NCBI GenBank assembly: GCA_922989275.2
Contig: OV277857.1
Location: 8,804,001-8,868,000, forward strand
Origin: Gari tellinella
Lineage: Eukaryota > Mollusca > Bivalvia > Cardiida > Psammobiidae
DNA: 64,000 bases
Reading direction: 5' to 3'
In this document: piece after piece, positions 12,023 through 21,800 of the stretch
How positions within the stretch are numbered: position 1 is the first letter of the stretch
How the letters are laid out: every line of letters begins with the position of its first letter
The notes under the pieces: generated by a model
Told to the model about the DNA's origin: nothing
The model's database searches: none
The model's input: only the letters and a program-made list of their open reading frames with translations
Translations under genes and position numbers: made by a program

Positions 12023-12084
12023 TACACATGGTTATAACGCGTTTGAGATAAGTACATGTATGAGATCATTTTCAAGCTTTTTAA

Positions 12085-12426
12085 AAAACCGTTTGAAATA
12101 AGTCTGAAGTTATTCTTACGCTCAAATCTGATTAAAATGCTCGAAACTGACCCCCCAAAAAAGCTTGAAAACGACACGGCCTGTCTTACGAAACGTCGTA
12201 CGACAAACACGGTCGTAAGTCAAAATCTTAAAATACATTTAAGTTCTTATTTCGCCCTCTCGTCCTGTCTTGTTATGTCTCTTTGGAATCGTCTTTTCAA
12301 GACGATTCCAAAGAGATGTCACAAGACGGGATTTGATCGAGAAATAAATAATAATTTATGGTTTTATAATCTGACTTACGACAATATTTCGTAAGACAGG
12401 CTCCAGACTAATATCAAACGCTTTAT
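12085..12426. mobile_element. Family G palindromic repeat, interrupted
   Basis: The outer halves (GTTTGAAATAAGTCTGAAG at the left; CAGACTAATATCAAACGCTT at the right) form one element. It is split by the family F element at 12178-12403, which shows the order of insertion. Confidence 0.6.
12178..12403. mobile_element. Family F short element nested in family G
   Basis: The ends GCCTGTCTTACGAAACG and TTTCGTAAGACAGGC are inverted, with GTACGACAAA-type subtermini. A central perfect hairpin, TCTTTGGAATCGTCTT / AAGACGATTCCAAAGA, lies at about 12279-12317. It is homologous to the copies at 14168-14410 and 31414-31656. Confidence 0.75.
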
Positions 12427-12495
12427 TCCGACGAAGTCAATATAGTTTTAAATTATTTGTTGTGATGTGTACGCAGTACATAGTGCCATTGTTTA

Positions 12496-12725
12496 CAGTC
12501 GAGCCTCGATAAGTCATACTCACTTTAATCGAGTGTATCCGTATTTTATGCCCGGTTAGAATTTTTTTAACTGTACATGTGTATGTTGAAGAGTATGGTT
12601 TATAAATATTTGATTCATATGCAATACATTATATTCGTTTTTAAACATTTTGCGAGTAGTCAAACCTAAATAATCGAACTCGCTTTACTCGAACATATCC
12701 ATATTTCTAGGTTAAAACGTGGCTT
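12496..12725. repeat. Diverged family E fragment
   Basis: Reads TACAGTCGAGCCTCGATAAG and later TCGAACTCGCTTTACTCGAA, resembling the family E ends at 22233-22430 but rearranged. The following sequence to 12980 is AT-rich with nothing recognised. Confidence 0.4.
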
Positions 12726-12981
12726 AGACATGTTTTAATTTGAATTACAAGTACGGTCTAAATTCGAATGCAGTAAATTCCAGTAATGGAGTTTGAACTA
12801 TACCCGTAAAACAATAAAAACGCATTATTTCATATGAATCAAATAGCTTTTAAAGCATATACATAAACATATTCTCATATATAGTAAACTATCTCTAAAC
12901 GGGACATGTAGTATAAGATTATATATAGCGTTTTGGTGTAGATTACAGGGTAAAAATGACACAGAAAAATCCGTTTATTAG

Positions 12982-13188
12982 CCCCTTCACTGCCATGACG
13001 TCATCAAGTTTAAACAATTGTCGTCTGCTTTGATTTCTTAAATTTTATTTTTTGCTATTTTGACTGAATAAATATTGAAATGAGTGTCAAACAGTTTGAA
13101 TCCTGATCAGACGCCGCGTCACGCGGCGTCTGATCAGGATCCAAACTGTTTGCAAAAATGGTGTGCTCGGGGTAAGGCAGTGAAGGGG
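12982..13188. mobile_element. Family A short element carrying a perfect-looking Hp1 hairpin
   Basis: Terminal repeats are CCCCTTCACTGCC (left) and GGCAGTGAAGGGG (right), followed by TTAA on the right and TTAG on the left, which points to a piggyBac-like TTAA target. The interior has a TGACGTCA site, the motif GTCGTCTGC and an Hp1 cassette at 13088-13152. The cassette has about 31-bp arms around a TCA loop. There are no genes inside. Confidence 0.8.
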
Positions 13189-13555
13189 TTAAGGACATTT
13201 TTCCTTGTGTCTATTAGCATTTAAATAGCAGCCAATTATATAGGCATCTAGATATAGGGAGTGTATAGTATACCTTAGCTAATTGAATAGTAAAATAAAA
13301 GCGAATGTTTTCCTGATTCAAGATACATGTTTATATATCTAGCAGTTATTTTAAAAAATATTTAAAATTTTGGATATTCTATTTACGCCATAAATCACTG
13401 TCCGTCCTATATGAAAGGGTGTACTGAGAGACTAAGCATTTACCTCTAAAAATTAAAGAATGGAATCCAAATATATGTCATATCTATATATAAGTAAAAT
13501 CATTACTTTGACATGAATTAACCCTATCACTGTCTGGGCTGACAACACTGACATT

Positions 13556-13849
13556 TGCAAACAGTTTCGATCCTGATCAGACGCCACGTTACTCGAAACA
13601 ATTTTGTTTGACACTCATATAAGTTTTTCAAACCCTTTCACTATATATCAATGACGTAATAAAGCGCATTTGCAAACAGTTTTGATCCTGATCAGACGCC
13701 GCGTAACGCGGCGTATGATCAGGATCAAAACTGTTTGCCACTTTTTTTTTTAATTACGTCAGTTATACTGCCTTAAATCAAACTTTTAAACGATATTGCA
13801 GACAACAATATTAAAGCAGACGACAAATGGCGGTGGTGAAAGGGTTAAA
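13556..13849. repeat. Two adjacent family A / Hp1 copies
   Basis: A truncated Hp1 (13556-13612) is followed by a fuller copy at 13673-13737 (arms CAAACAGTTTTGATCCTGAT and ATCAGGATCAAAACTGTTTG). The second is followed by GCAGACGAC and ends GTGAAAGGGTTAA at 13849. Confidence 0.7.
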
Positions 13850-14015
13850 AACCTCACGATAAATTTGATCATGAAAGGGTTTAGTCAAAACGCAAAAGAG
13901 ATTCCAAATTTATAAGTACCAGCAGATGAAAAATACAAGCAGACAATGCTATGGCAGGGATTGGTTAAAACTAGTAATTACGTCTTAATGACAGTGAAAG
14001 TGTTAAGCATGAGAT

Positions 14016-14153
14016 GTAATTGTCGTCTGCATCATTTGTCGTCTGCATCATTTGTCGTCTGCAGCAATTGTCGTCTGCATCAGTTGTCGTCTGCATCATT
14101 TGTCGTCTGCAGCAATTGTCGTCTGCATCATTTGTCGTCTGCAGCAATTCGGA
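14016..14153. repeat. 16-bp tandem array of the GTCGTCTGC motif
   Basis: Eight consecutive copies of a 16-bp unit, GTCGTCTGCATCATTT or GTCGTCTGCAGCAATT. The same 9-mer occurs singly or in pairs inside family A and family A2 elements across the window. The overlapping Ser/Cys-rich frames are artefacts of the array. Confidence 0.95.
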
Positions 14154-14167
14154 AAGTTCACTGACCT

Positions 14168-14410
14168 GGGGCCCGTTTCATAAAACTTCGTACGACAAAT
14201 GTTGTCGAAAGTCAAATTATAAAAGCCTGAAATTATTATTTATTTCTCCATATAATCCTGGCGTGTGACATCTCTTTAGAATCGTCTTGAGAAGACGATT
14301 CCAAAGAGATGCCACAAGACAGGATTAGATAGAGAAATCAGAAATTAAATGTATTTTAAAGTTTTGCCTTACGACCGTCTTTTGTCGTACGAAGTTTTAT
14401 GAAACGGACC
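14168..14410. mobile_element. Family F short element
   Basis: The terminal repeat GGGGCCCGTTTCATAAAAC continues into TTCGTACGACAAA. Its inverse ends at 14410. The central hairpin is TTTAGAATCGTCTTGAGAAGACGATTCCAAAG-like, so each arm is about 15 bp. It is close in sequence to 31414-31656. Confidence 0.85.
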
Positions 14411-15795
14411 AAGCAGCTTTATTCAATATACAGCAGAAGCAAATAATGCAGACCCTGATCGTTGGGCGCCTATCGGAATCTGATTTTGTTCTGCACTGTT
14501 TGCTTTTACATGTATGTCCCAATTAAAGGACACTGGGCATAGATGGGTTAAAATTCGGTACTTCTTAAGTTTTTGTATCACTATGTTTTTAACACTGATA
14601 TGAATAGTTAAGTTTACCTGTGATATAAACCATTTTGTTCTCTATTTTATGTGGAAAATGTCGATATGTTTATTTAGATTAGGATTCTAGATAACATTTT
14701 TATTCAATGCGGTTTGCGTTATATACAAACGTTGTTTTATTGGGTGATTTTTTGTGTTTTTTAAGGGGTAAACGTTTCTAAAATGGGAAAATCTTGGCTT
14801 AATTTCCAATCATAACGATATAACACTTACTGCATTCATTTTAATTGTTATGTTATATGTAAATACCTGTGATAATAGTGTCTCATAAGTCGATTAACGG
14901 ACGAGCATAAACATTTTCGAGACATATATGTTGCTTATTGTTCATATTCATAACTGTTTAAATTTAAACTATTTTCTTTAGTGGAGGAACATTTAGAGGA
15001 ATAAAATACTTATTTATGGAGTAATTGGTGACAATTTAAATATTCGAAACAAGTTCAAAGTGAATGGAATGTTTAATGTACTGATTCGTACTATATACAG
15101 GAGTAAACAGTTTCAAAACAGTTGTTGCTTCCAGATTATACATTTTTTTGCTGACCTTAATCTGATCCCAAACTGTTCGGCGCTATTTCGATATTCTCCG
15201 TCCAAGAGACCGAGTCAAGGGGTAAGGGCTGCTACAAGAGATCTCTCTGATCAGGGTCCGCACTATGTGTCAAAATAGTGTACATGTAAAACCAAGTCTA
15301 AATACGAACAATCCTAAGATTTCCAAAAAAAAAAAATTTCAGCGCGATTTCTTAAAGAGTGTTGAAAGTAAAGCAGAATGCGCTGCTTTAAGCTAACATC
15401 TGCTAAGGTAAAATTCCGAAGATTTAGGCAAAATCCGGAGAATGTATATAGTAAAAAATGTGCAAATGTGCTAGACTTACTATGAAACTGGAAATGTCCA
15501 TTCGAAGCTGTAGAGCTTGACTAAATTAATGTTTTGAGTCCATATACCTTGCTCTAGTTGGAAATGTTATACAAATGTACACACAAAGGTGCCGTAAATA
15601 TCCTAAAATCGGACCATTCTGTATAACTGCTGTAATTATCCTAAAATTTGAATTTATTGCCTATAGAACACAGTAACTGAATGTCAAACAGTGTAGATCT
15701 TGATCAGGTTGCTCCTGAGGGAGCAGTCTTGTCATGGTCTACACTGTTTTGCTAAGGCATGTCTCTCCCAATACTTAGGCTCATTACGGTAACCA
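14411..15795. other. Non-coding stretch with scattered hairpin-cassette fragments
   Basis: Degenerate family D pieces lie at about 14445-14510 and 15160-15265. A truncated Hp2 piece (AAAGTAAAGCAGAATGCGC) lies near 15365. A family D hairpin (GTAGATCTTGATCAGGTTGC...) lies at 15685-15750. Nothing coding was seen. Confidence 0.5.
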
Positions 15796-16037
15796 GGGGC
15801 CCGTTTTACTAAACAATTGCGCAAAATTTTTGCGTAAGTCAAAATCGTTTAACTCTTATTTTTCGATCATAAACGTTTGCAAACAGCAAATAGCCAGACC
15901 AGAGGACACGCTAAAAGCGCGTCCTCTGATCTGGCTATTTGCTGTTTGTAGCAAGTGATAATAAGAAATATAAATTTAAATTTAAAATTTTGACTTACGC
16001 AAATAATTTGCGTAAGTTGTTTAGTAAAACGGGCCCC
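15796..16037. mobile_element. Short element abutting the copy-2 exon, with its own long hairpin
   Basis: The terminal repeats GGGGCCCGTTTTACTAAAC and GTTTAGTAAAACGGGCCCC are inverted, with inner AATTGCGCAAAAT. The centre is a long hairpin (about 15882-15950) with arms starting CAAACAGCAAATAGCCAGA and ending CTGGCTATTTGCTGTTTG. It shares the CAAACAG...CTGTTTG ends of Hp1. It finishes 24 bp before the 3' splice site at 16060-16061. Confidence 0.85.
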
Positions 16038-16061
16038 AGAACTTTTTCTGTATACCTTTAG

Positions 16062-17083
16062 ATACTGGGTGCAACGAGACAATTATGCTTGACGCAGACC
16101 AGCCAGCTGTGAAAATAAGGATTGGCTTTCACCATAACACCTTAGGAACTGGCTCCCCATCTTGTAGAACTCGAGTCTCTGTAGAACAATCATATCGCAT
16201 TGGCATCATTCTGCCGCATTTTCATGGACCTCCGATAGAATGTGAAAAGTACAGTCCCTTCACGCAGTCCACTTTCTCTATCGCGTTCAATGGAGTTACA
16301 AAACAATATTGTCCAAGCTATGATTCTGGTGTTGAGAACACTGATATAGAAGCTCAGCTTCATTTAGACATAAACAGAGAGTCGAATCAATATTCCTACA
16401 TATGTGACATTCTGGCATTTAGATTTTTCCCAGGATGCCAATTGGAGGTATCTCAACATACCGGTATGTTCTACTGCTCCGGTACCTCTCGTTGTGTTGA
16501 AAATGAACTGATTTGTGAACAACCGCAAAGATTCTGTGGCGATGAGACGAATACTTGCAGTAATGATCATAAATCTTCTGGTACAAGCTCAGAGTGGGTC
16601 ATTGGATTAATAATTGCTATCGTTGTTCTTGTTGGGGTTGTTATCAATTGTGTTGTGGTTTTAGGACGACAACGTATAAAATCGTTAAATCTGTGCAAAT
16701 CTGACGATACTCATTCTCAGAATGAATTTCCTGAAACTCATAATGTTCGCATGAGACATGTTGGTGTCAACTCTGGATACATGGTTGAACTTCCTAATGT
16801 TGTAGATGAATCATCTGCAAATGTTTCAGACAACCTGGATATACATGTAGCGGATAGAAGAACTCCAACTAGTGCATTCCCTGTGATATCTACAGACAAT
16901 ACTTCAGCAGTCAGTAATACACTGAGTGCAGCTCCGCCAATGTATAATTCATTGACATATGACGACAACGTGGCATTGCGGGTGAAGCTGGAAGACACAG
17001 TGGCGGATACTGAAGATCCACCGCCCAGTTACAATGCTGCAATGAACAACTCGCAAAATTATAGAATAAATTCGTATGTGTGA
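16062..17083 (+). CDS. 3'-terminal exon of a single-pass membrane protein with LDLa-like module and PPxY tail (copy 2)
   Basis: This is a 339-residue exon. The acceptor is a pyrimidine-rich TTTTTCTGTATACCTTTAG with AG at 16060-16061, again phase 1, giving TGCNETIMLDADQPAVK. The ATG at 16085 (residue 8) need not be the start, because homology extends upstream to the splice site. The extracellular part is homologous to copy 1 along its length (QPAxKIRIGF, RIGxIL, NGxTKxYC and FRFxPxC blocks). The LDLa-like cysteines are 138, 144, 151, 158 and 165 (SRCVENELICEQPQRFCGD). The transmembrane segment spans about 178-200, then GRQRIK. Tail motifs are PPMY (291-294) and PPSY (320-323), with a conserved LRVK..DTVAD block between them shared with copy 1. 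It is the copy closest to copy 1. The product is a type I membrane protein of unknown role; Nedd4-type WW partners are an inference from PPxY. Confidence 0.8.
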
Positions 17084-17158
17084 ACAATGTTAGGCAAATG
17101 AATCGGGTTTGGAAGTTATATAAACATCGAACGGCAAAGACGTTATCATTTCCCGCTT

Positions 17159-17412
17159 TAACCATTTTACTGTCATATGACGTCATTATATTTAAACAAT
17201 TGTCGACTGCTTTAATTTCTCAAACTTAAATTGATGCATTTTGACATAAAAAGTATATAATTGAGTGTCAAAGAGGTTGACTTAAAATGTATGATTGAAT
17301 GACATACAGTTTGGATCCTGATCAGACGCTGCGGAACGCGGCGTCTGATCAGGATCCAAGCTATTTGAAGATAACCTTTGTACTCGGGATGAGGCAGTGA
17401 AAGGATAACTCA
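17159..17412. mobile_element. Family A element just downstream of copy 2
   Basis: The left end, TTAACCATTTTACTGTC, and the right end, GAGGCAGTGAAAGGATAA, are diverged family A termini. An Hp1 cassette at 17303-17367 has arms GGATCCTGATCAGACGC and GCGTCTGATCAGGATCC. It starts 75 bp after the stop codon of the copy-2 exon. Confidence 0.7.
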
Positions 17413-17437
17413 CTAATTCAATCTTAGCGCCAAGTTC

Positions 17438-17684
17438 ACCCTTTACCTTATAGAAGCGCCTTTTAGCGCATTCCGTTTAATCCTCCGCGGAAAAAAATAA
17501 TTCCAATCAATACAGTCATGAATATGTATCAGAAGGAATATTTTCTTAATTCTAGCAGGTGGTAACTTAAAGTTGGCTGAAAGTAAAGCAGAATGCGCCT
17601 TAGGGCGCATTCTGCTTTACTTTCAACCTGCTTTAAGAAGTCACCTATTTTCATAACTTGAAACAGGTTATGGGGTAAAGGGTT
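17438..17684. mobile_element. Family C element with Hp2 cassette
   Basis: Terminal repeats are ACCCTTTACCTTATAG and CTATGGGGTAAAGGGTTAA-like. The Hp2 hairpin at 17566-17633 reads GCTGAAAGTAAAGCAGAATG with its inverse after a CGCCTTAGGGCG centre. Confidence 0.8.
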
Positions 17685-18019
17685 AAGTCGTCATTTACAA
17701 ATTGTACATGTGAAGAGTACATTTGTCTCATGCGGACAGTGTAGACACTGATCAGAGGACTCTTTATGGAAATATATTGAACAAAACATAAAAAACAAAC
17801 AGATTTTATTGGAAATTGGAATTGTTATTTAAGAAAAATCGATGTTCTACCGTTGTTAAACGGTATTCTACAACGGTTGAGAGTTGTGATGCGCAGGAAT
17901 TGACCACGAAGGCCGAATTCAAGTCTCATCATGGATACAGCGTACATACAAATACAAATCAATTATAATACCCCATAGGTTGTCGTAGCAATACATTTTG
18001 ATGATAGTACGTAGAAGCT
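17685..18019. other. Partial copies of families D and J
   Basis: A family D left part (GCGGACAGTGTAGACACTGA) lies at 17735-17760. Half of the family J palindrome (TTCTACCGTTGTTAAACGG to GACCACGAAGGCC) lies at about 17842-17920. No gene is present. Confidence 0.55.
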
Positions 18020-18039
18020 CTCTGGGTAAATACAGTATT

Positions 18040-18236
18040 TATATTTATTATTATTATAATTATTATTATTATTATTTATTTTATTTCTATTATTTTTATT
18101 ATCATTATTATTATTAGTATTATTATTAGAGTTATTATTATTATTATTATAAATAGTATGTAGTCTGATCCATTCATAATATTTTTATTATTATTATTAC
18201 CATTGTTACTATAATTAAAATTATATTAATTATTAC

Positions 18237-18279
<43 letters not shown>

Positions 18280-18280
18280 A
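18040..18280. repeat. (ATT)n microsatellite
   Basis: A TTA/ATT trinucleotide repeat with interruptions, purest at about 18232-18277. It is low complexity and not coding. Confidence 0.95.
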
Positions 18281-18476
18281 ACAATTTGGAGCCTGATCAA
18301 ATGCCGAGTTTCTCCGCAATGGGCATTATAATTTTAGCACGAATGCGTATATCATGCAGTAAATCATATATTATCCTGCACTATTTGCCATTTTGTAACC
18401 AATGTAAACAAACAATCTTATATATAGTTATCAATGCGCTAAATTTAACCAATTCACTGCCTGACCTGATTATGGT

Positions 18477-19060
18477 TGTTATTTGCAAACAGTTTGAATC
18501 CTGATCAGACGCCGCGTAACGCGGCGTTTGATCAGGATCCAAACTATTTCACACTCATTTCAATATATTTCTTTAGTTAAAAAAGCTAACATTTAAATTC
18601 GAAAAATAAAAGCAGACGACAATTGTTTAAAATTGATGACGTCACTAAAGTAAAAAAGATAAAGTTGTTATTTGCAAACTGTTTGAATCCTGGTCAGACG
18701 GCGCGTAACGCGGCGTCTGATGAGAATCCAAACTGTTTAACACCCATTTCAATATATTTTTTTAGTTTAAAAAGCTAACATTTGAATTCGAAAAATAAAA
18801 GCAGACGACAATTGATTTAAATTTATGACGTCACAGAAACCTTAAGACGAGTGTCAAACAGCTTGGATCCAGATCAGACGCCGCGTGACGCGGCGTCTCA
18901 TCTGGATCCAAACTGTTTGCAGAAAATCCAGAGAAGTCTCGATCAGCAGACAAATGGTTGATATTCTGTTAATGTCTTATTCTTATGGCAAATAATTAAG
19001 ATCCGGATGTGGCGCCGAGTAATTTCGCGTCTTATCTAGATCCAAACTGTTTGACACTCT
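18477..19060. repeat. Cluster of four Hp1 hairpins including a 188-bp tandem duplication
   Basis: Two successive units start GTTGTTATTTGCAAAC at 18477 and 18665 and share the same order: Hp1 hairpin, CACTCATTTCAATATAT, AAAGCTAACATTT, GCAGACGACAATT, then TGACGTCAC. Two further Hp1 copies follow (about 18853-18920, nearly perfect, and about 18990-19060, decayed). They show step-wise divergence of an originally tandem duplication. Confidence 0.8.
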
Positions 19061-19199
19061 TACGATATTTTCTGAAAATAGAAGTAACGACAATATATGC
19101 AGAGATGCAGTTGTGCTTGTATTTTAAAACAATGTACATGTATATTGAACGATTGTAAGAAACATAATATAAAATATATATCGGTCAGACCGATCAAAT

Positions 19200-19468
19200 A
19201 ATTAATTTTGTTGTTGTTGTTGTTTTTGATAATGATGATGTTGATGTTGGTGATGTTAATGTTGATGTTGTTGTTGTTGTTACTGTTGTTGTTGTAATGT
19301 AGTTGATGATGATGTTGTTGTTGATGATGGTGATGGGTTTTTTGTTGTTGATGATGTTGTTGTTGTTGTTGATGATGATGATGGTATTGTTGTTGTTGTA
19401 AATGTAGTTGATGATGATGATGATGTTTTGGTTGTTTTTTGTTGTTGTTTTTGTTGTTGTTGTTTCTA
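19200..19468. repeat. (TTG)n/(GAT)n microsatellite
   Basis: About 270 bp of TTG and GAT trinucleotides. The Asn/Thr/Ile-rich open frame on the - strand is a product of this repeat, not a protein. Confidence 0.95.
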
Positions 19469-19548
19469 TGAAGGATGTCATCCCATCATCCCGTTCCTTG
19501 AAGTTCTGGTCAACATCGGCTCAATGTTGTAGGGGCGTTAATGAAGAC

Positions 19549-19705
19549 TGGATCAATGCGTATAAAGCGTTTGAGTTGAGTCTGAAATCGTTAAAAAACT
19601 GTTGATTGTTAAGATTTTAGCACTGCAGAATGCTCAAATCTGACTAATCACAAGCTTGAGTAACAGTATCAGACTCAACTCTAATGTTTTAAAAGCATGA
19701 AGCCC
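19549..19705. repeat. Family G palindromic repeat
   Basis: AAAGCGTTTGAGTTGAGTCTG at the left and CAGACTCAACTCTAATGTTT at the right are inverted, with AGCACTGCAGAATGCTCAAAT in the centre. Confidence 0.65.
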
Positions 19706-19757
19706 GATTGCAACCAAGTACAAAACAAAAACAAAACAACCTAGTACAAAACAAAAG

Positions 19758-20150
19758 TACAGTGATCCCTCTCTACAACGTCACCCAATGGGAGAAACAT
19801 AGTATGTGCGTTGTTCGGAGGGAGTCGTTACAGGAAGGGAAAATTTAGACTTGGCTTACATTTGCAAACAGCTTGAATCCAGATTAGACGCCGCGTTACG
19901 CGGCGTCTGACCTGGATTCAAGCTGTTTGTCACTCTTCATTATATATATTCTATCAAAATGTCCACTTATATGTAACTTTGAGAAAAACAGCAGACGACA
20001 AATTTAAGCAGACGATATTGAAACATTAAAACGTTAGACATTATTGTCCTGTTTAGGGAACTGCGACAAGGGTCGTTGTTCAGAGGGAGTCGTTGTTTGG
20101 GGCCGTTGTTGAGACGGAAACGGTTATGCAAAAAGTTACTGTGCGAGCAA
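19758..20150. mobile_element. Family A2 element, decayed on the right
   Basis: The left end, TACAGTGATCCCTCTCTACA, matches the A2 consensus. The Hp1 cassette at 19865-19929 has arms CAAACAGCTTGAATCC and GGATTCAAGCTGTTTG. Two GCAGACGA motifs lie at about 19990-20010. The right terminus is eroded, so the end position is approximate. Confidence 0.65.
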
Positions 20151-20200
20151 TATTCACAGTGAACAACCTGATGAGACGCCGCAGATTGAACGATAAGCAT

Positions 20201-20569
20201 TACAGTGAAACCCCTCTAAACCGGACATGAGTGGGGACAAAATAAATTTCCGGTGTAGAGGGGTTTCCGGTTTAGAGGGGGTTTTAACCCAATGGCTTGT
20301 TCCTAGTATGGAATATAGCTGATCAGTTAAAGCAGGTTTAGGCGCATTCTACTTTACTTTCAACCTGCTTTAAGCTATCATCTTCTAGAATATAGAAATT
20401 ATTTCTGATGATATATATTCAGTGTACGAATACATCAAGGTCGCAAAAAGGCGTATTTATTGTGTAATAGGTTAAAATAAAGAATCGTTTGAAACGGAAC
20501 CAACGTTTTTGTCCGGTTTAGAAAGAATTCCGGTATTTAGAGGTTCCGGTTTAGAGGGGTTTCACTGTA
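20201..20569. mobile_element. Family H element (TA flanks) with an Hp2 remnant
   Basis: TACAGTGAAACCCCTCTAAA at the left is the inverse of TTTAGAGGGGTTTCACTGTA at the right. The TA flanks and CAGT ends are of the pogo/Tc1-mariner type. The middle (about 20325-20400) carries a shortened Hp2 cassette (TTAAAGCAGG...CAACCTGCTTTAAG). Confidence 0.8.
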
Positions 20570-20577
20570 TTTCAATT

Positions 20578-20827
20578 TACAGTGGAGAATCTGTTATTCA
20601 TTCCCAATAAACGCGTTTACGTTAAAACTATTATTTGCAGTGCAAACAGTTTGGAGCCAGATCAGACGCCGGGTAACCCGGCGTCTGATCAGGCTCCAAA
20701 CTGTTTGCCACAAAGATAAACATGAAATATCAGAATTGTCCAAAAGTTGTTCTTTTCTACGTTTTAGCGCTTTGCGTTTGCGTACGTTTGCGTTTAAACG
20801 GGAAAGAATAACAGATTCTCCACTGTA
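20578..20827. mobile_element. Family B element, complete copy
   Basis: The element is 250 bp, from TACAGTGGAGAATCTG to CAGATTCTCCACTGTA. TA flanks CAGT ends. The Hp1 cassette (20644-20708) has a GCCGGGTAACCCGGC centre. The right flank contains GCGTTTGCGTACGTTTGCG. It is almost identical to copies at 27555, 31669, 45887, 46702 and 53006. Frames of 60-90 codons on both strands recur with each copy and are not genes. Confidence 0.95.
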
Positions 20828-21185
20828 ACAATGTTTTAAATGTTTTTGAGACAAACAAAACTTAAATAATTGAAATTGAAACTACATTTGTGGGTTACTT
20901 ATTTTGTTTCTAAAATAAAGATAATCACGAAATATTGGACAAAAAGAGAGAATTTGAGTGGTAGAATGTTAACCCTATCACTGGCACTAGCTATACTAAA
21001 GTGCTCCCTCCCTACAATAGCTCTCCGAACAAACGTAACGCGGTGTCTGATCTGGATTTGAGCTGTTTTCAAATGCAAACCAATTTCCCTCCCTATAACA
21101 ACACCCTCAAGAATTTGAATACAAGCTTTGTCTCCCTTTGGTTTTTTTTCGAGAGGGTGCACTGTAGTTAGAATTTTAAACAAAC

Positions 21186-21556
21186 TACAGCGCTCCCTCT
21201 CTATAACGGCCCTCCCGACAACGACTCCCTCCTTACAACAACCCTTGTCACAGTTCCCTAAACCTGACAATTATGTTTAACACTTTTACTGATGCAATGT
21301 CGTCTGCTTTGAATAGTCGTCTGCTGTTGTTTTTAAAATTACATAAAAGTGGACATTTTGAAAGAATAATTATAATTATGAGTGACAAACAGCTTGAATC
21401 CAGATCAGACGCCGCGTGACGCGGCGTCTGATCTGGATTCAAGCTGTTTGCAAATGTAAGTCAAGTCTTATTTCCCCTCTCTACAACGACTCCCTCCGAA
21501 CAACACACACAATATGTGTCTCCCACTGGATGTCGTTGAAGAGAGGGAGCACTGTA
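21186..21556. mobile_element. Family A2 element, complete, with perfect Hp1 hairpin
   Basis: The ends TACAGCGCTCCCTCTC and GAGAGGGAGCACTGTA are inverted with TA flanks (371 bp). The Hp1 cassette at 21386-21450 has 31-bp arms that pair perfectly around a TGA loop. It carries two GTCGTCTGC motifs at about 21299-21330. An internal subterminal repeat, CTCCCTCC..ACAACGA, occurs on both sides. Confidence 0.9.
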
Positions 21557-21590
21557 TTACTATCTTCATGTCGTTGCATTGCGTTTGTGA

Positions 21591-21800
21591 TTCCTTCACT
21601 GCCATGACGTCATTCATTTTAAACAATTATCGTCTGCTTTTATATCTCGGATTTTTAATTTTAAGTACTTTGACTTAAGACATATTGAAATGAGTGTCAA
21701 ACAGTTAGGATACTGATCAGATGCCGCGCGAAACGGCATCTGATTAGGATCAAGACTGTTTACAAATAATAATTGTATTTTAGGTAAGGCAGTGAAGCGG
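21591..21800. mobile_element. Family A element, diverged
   Basis: The left end TTCCTTCACTGCCATGACG and right end GGTAAGGCAGTGAAGCGGTT bound a decayed Hp1 at 21699-21763. It lies 34 bp from the A2 copy. Confidence 0.7.

Noticed and set aside
14016..14153. CRISPR-like array of regularly spaced repeats
   Set aside because: The unit is 16 bp with no variable spacers, the context is eukaryotic and there are no cas genes. It is a plain tandem repeat.
16085..16087. ATG at 16085 as the true start of the copy-2 protein
   Set aside because: Homology with copies 1 and 3 continues upstream of it to a conserved phase-1 splice acceptor, and no signal peptide follows it.
19194..19481. 95-codon Asn/Thr/Ile-rich frame on the - strand
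   Set aside because: Translation of a trinucleotide microsatellite.
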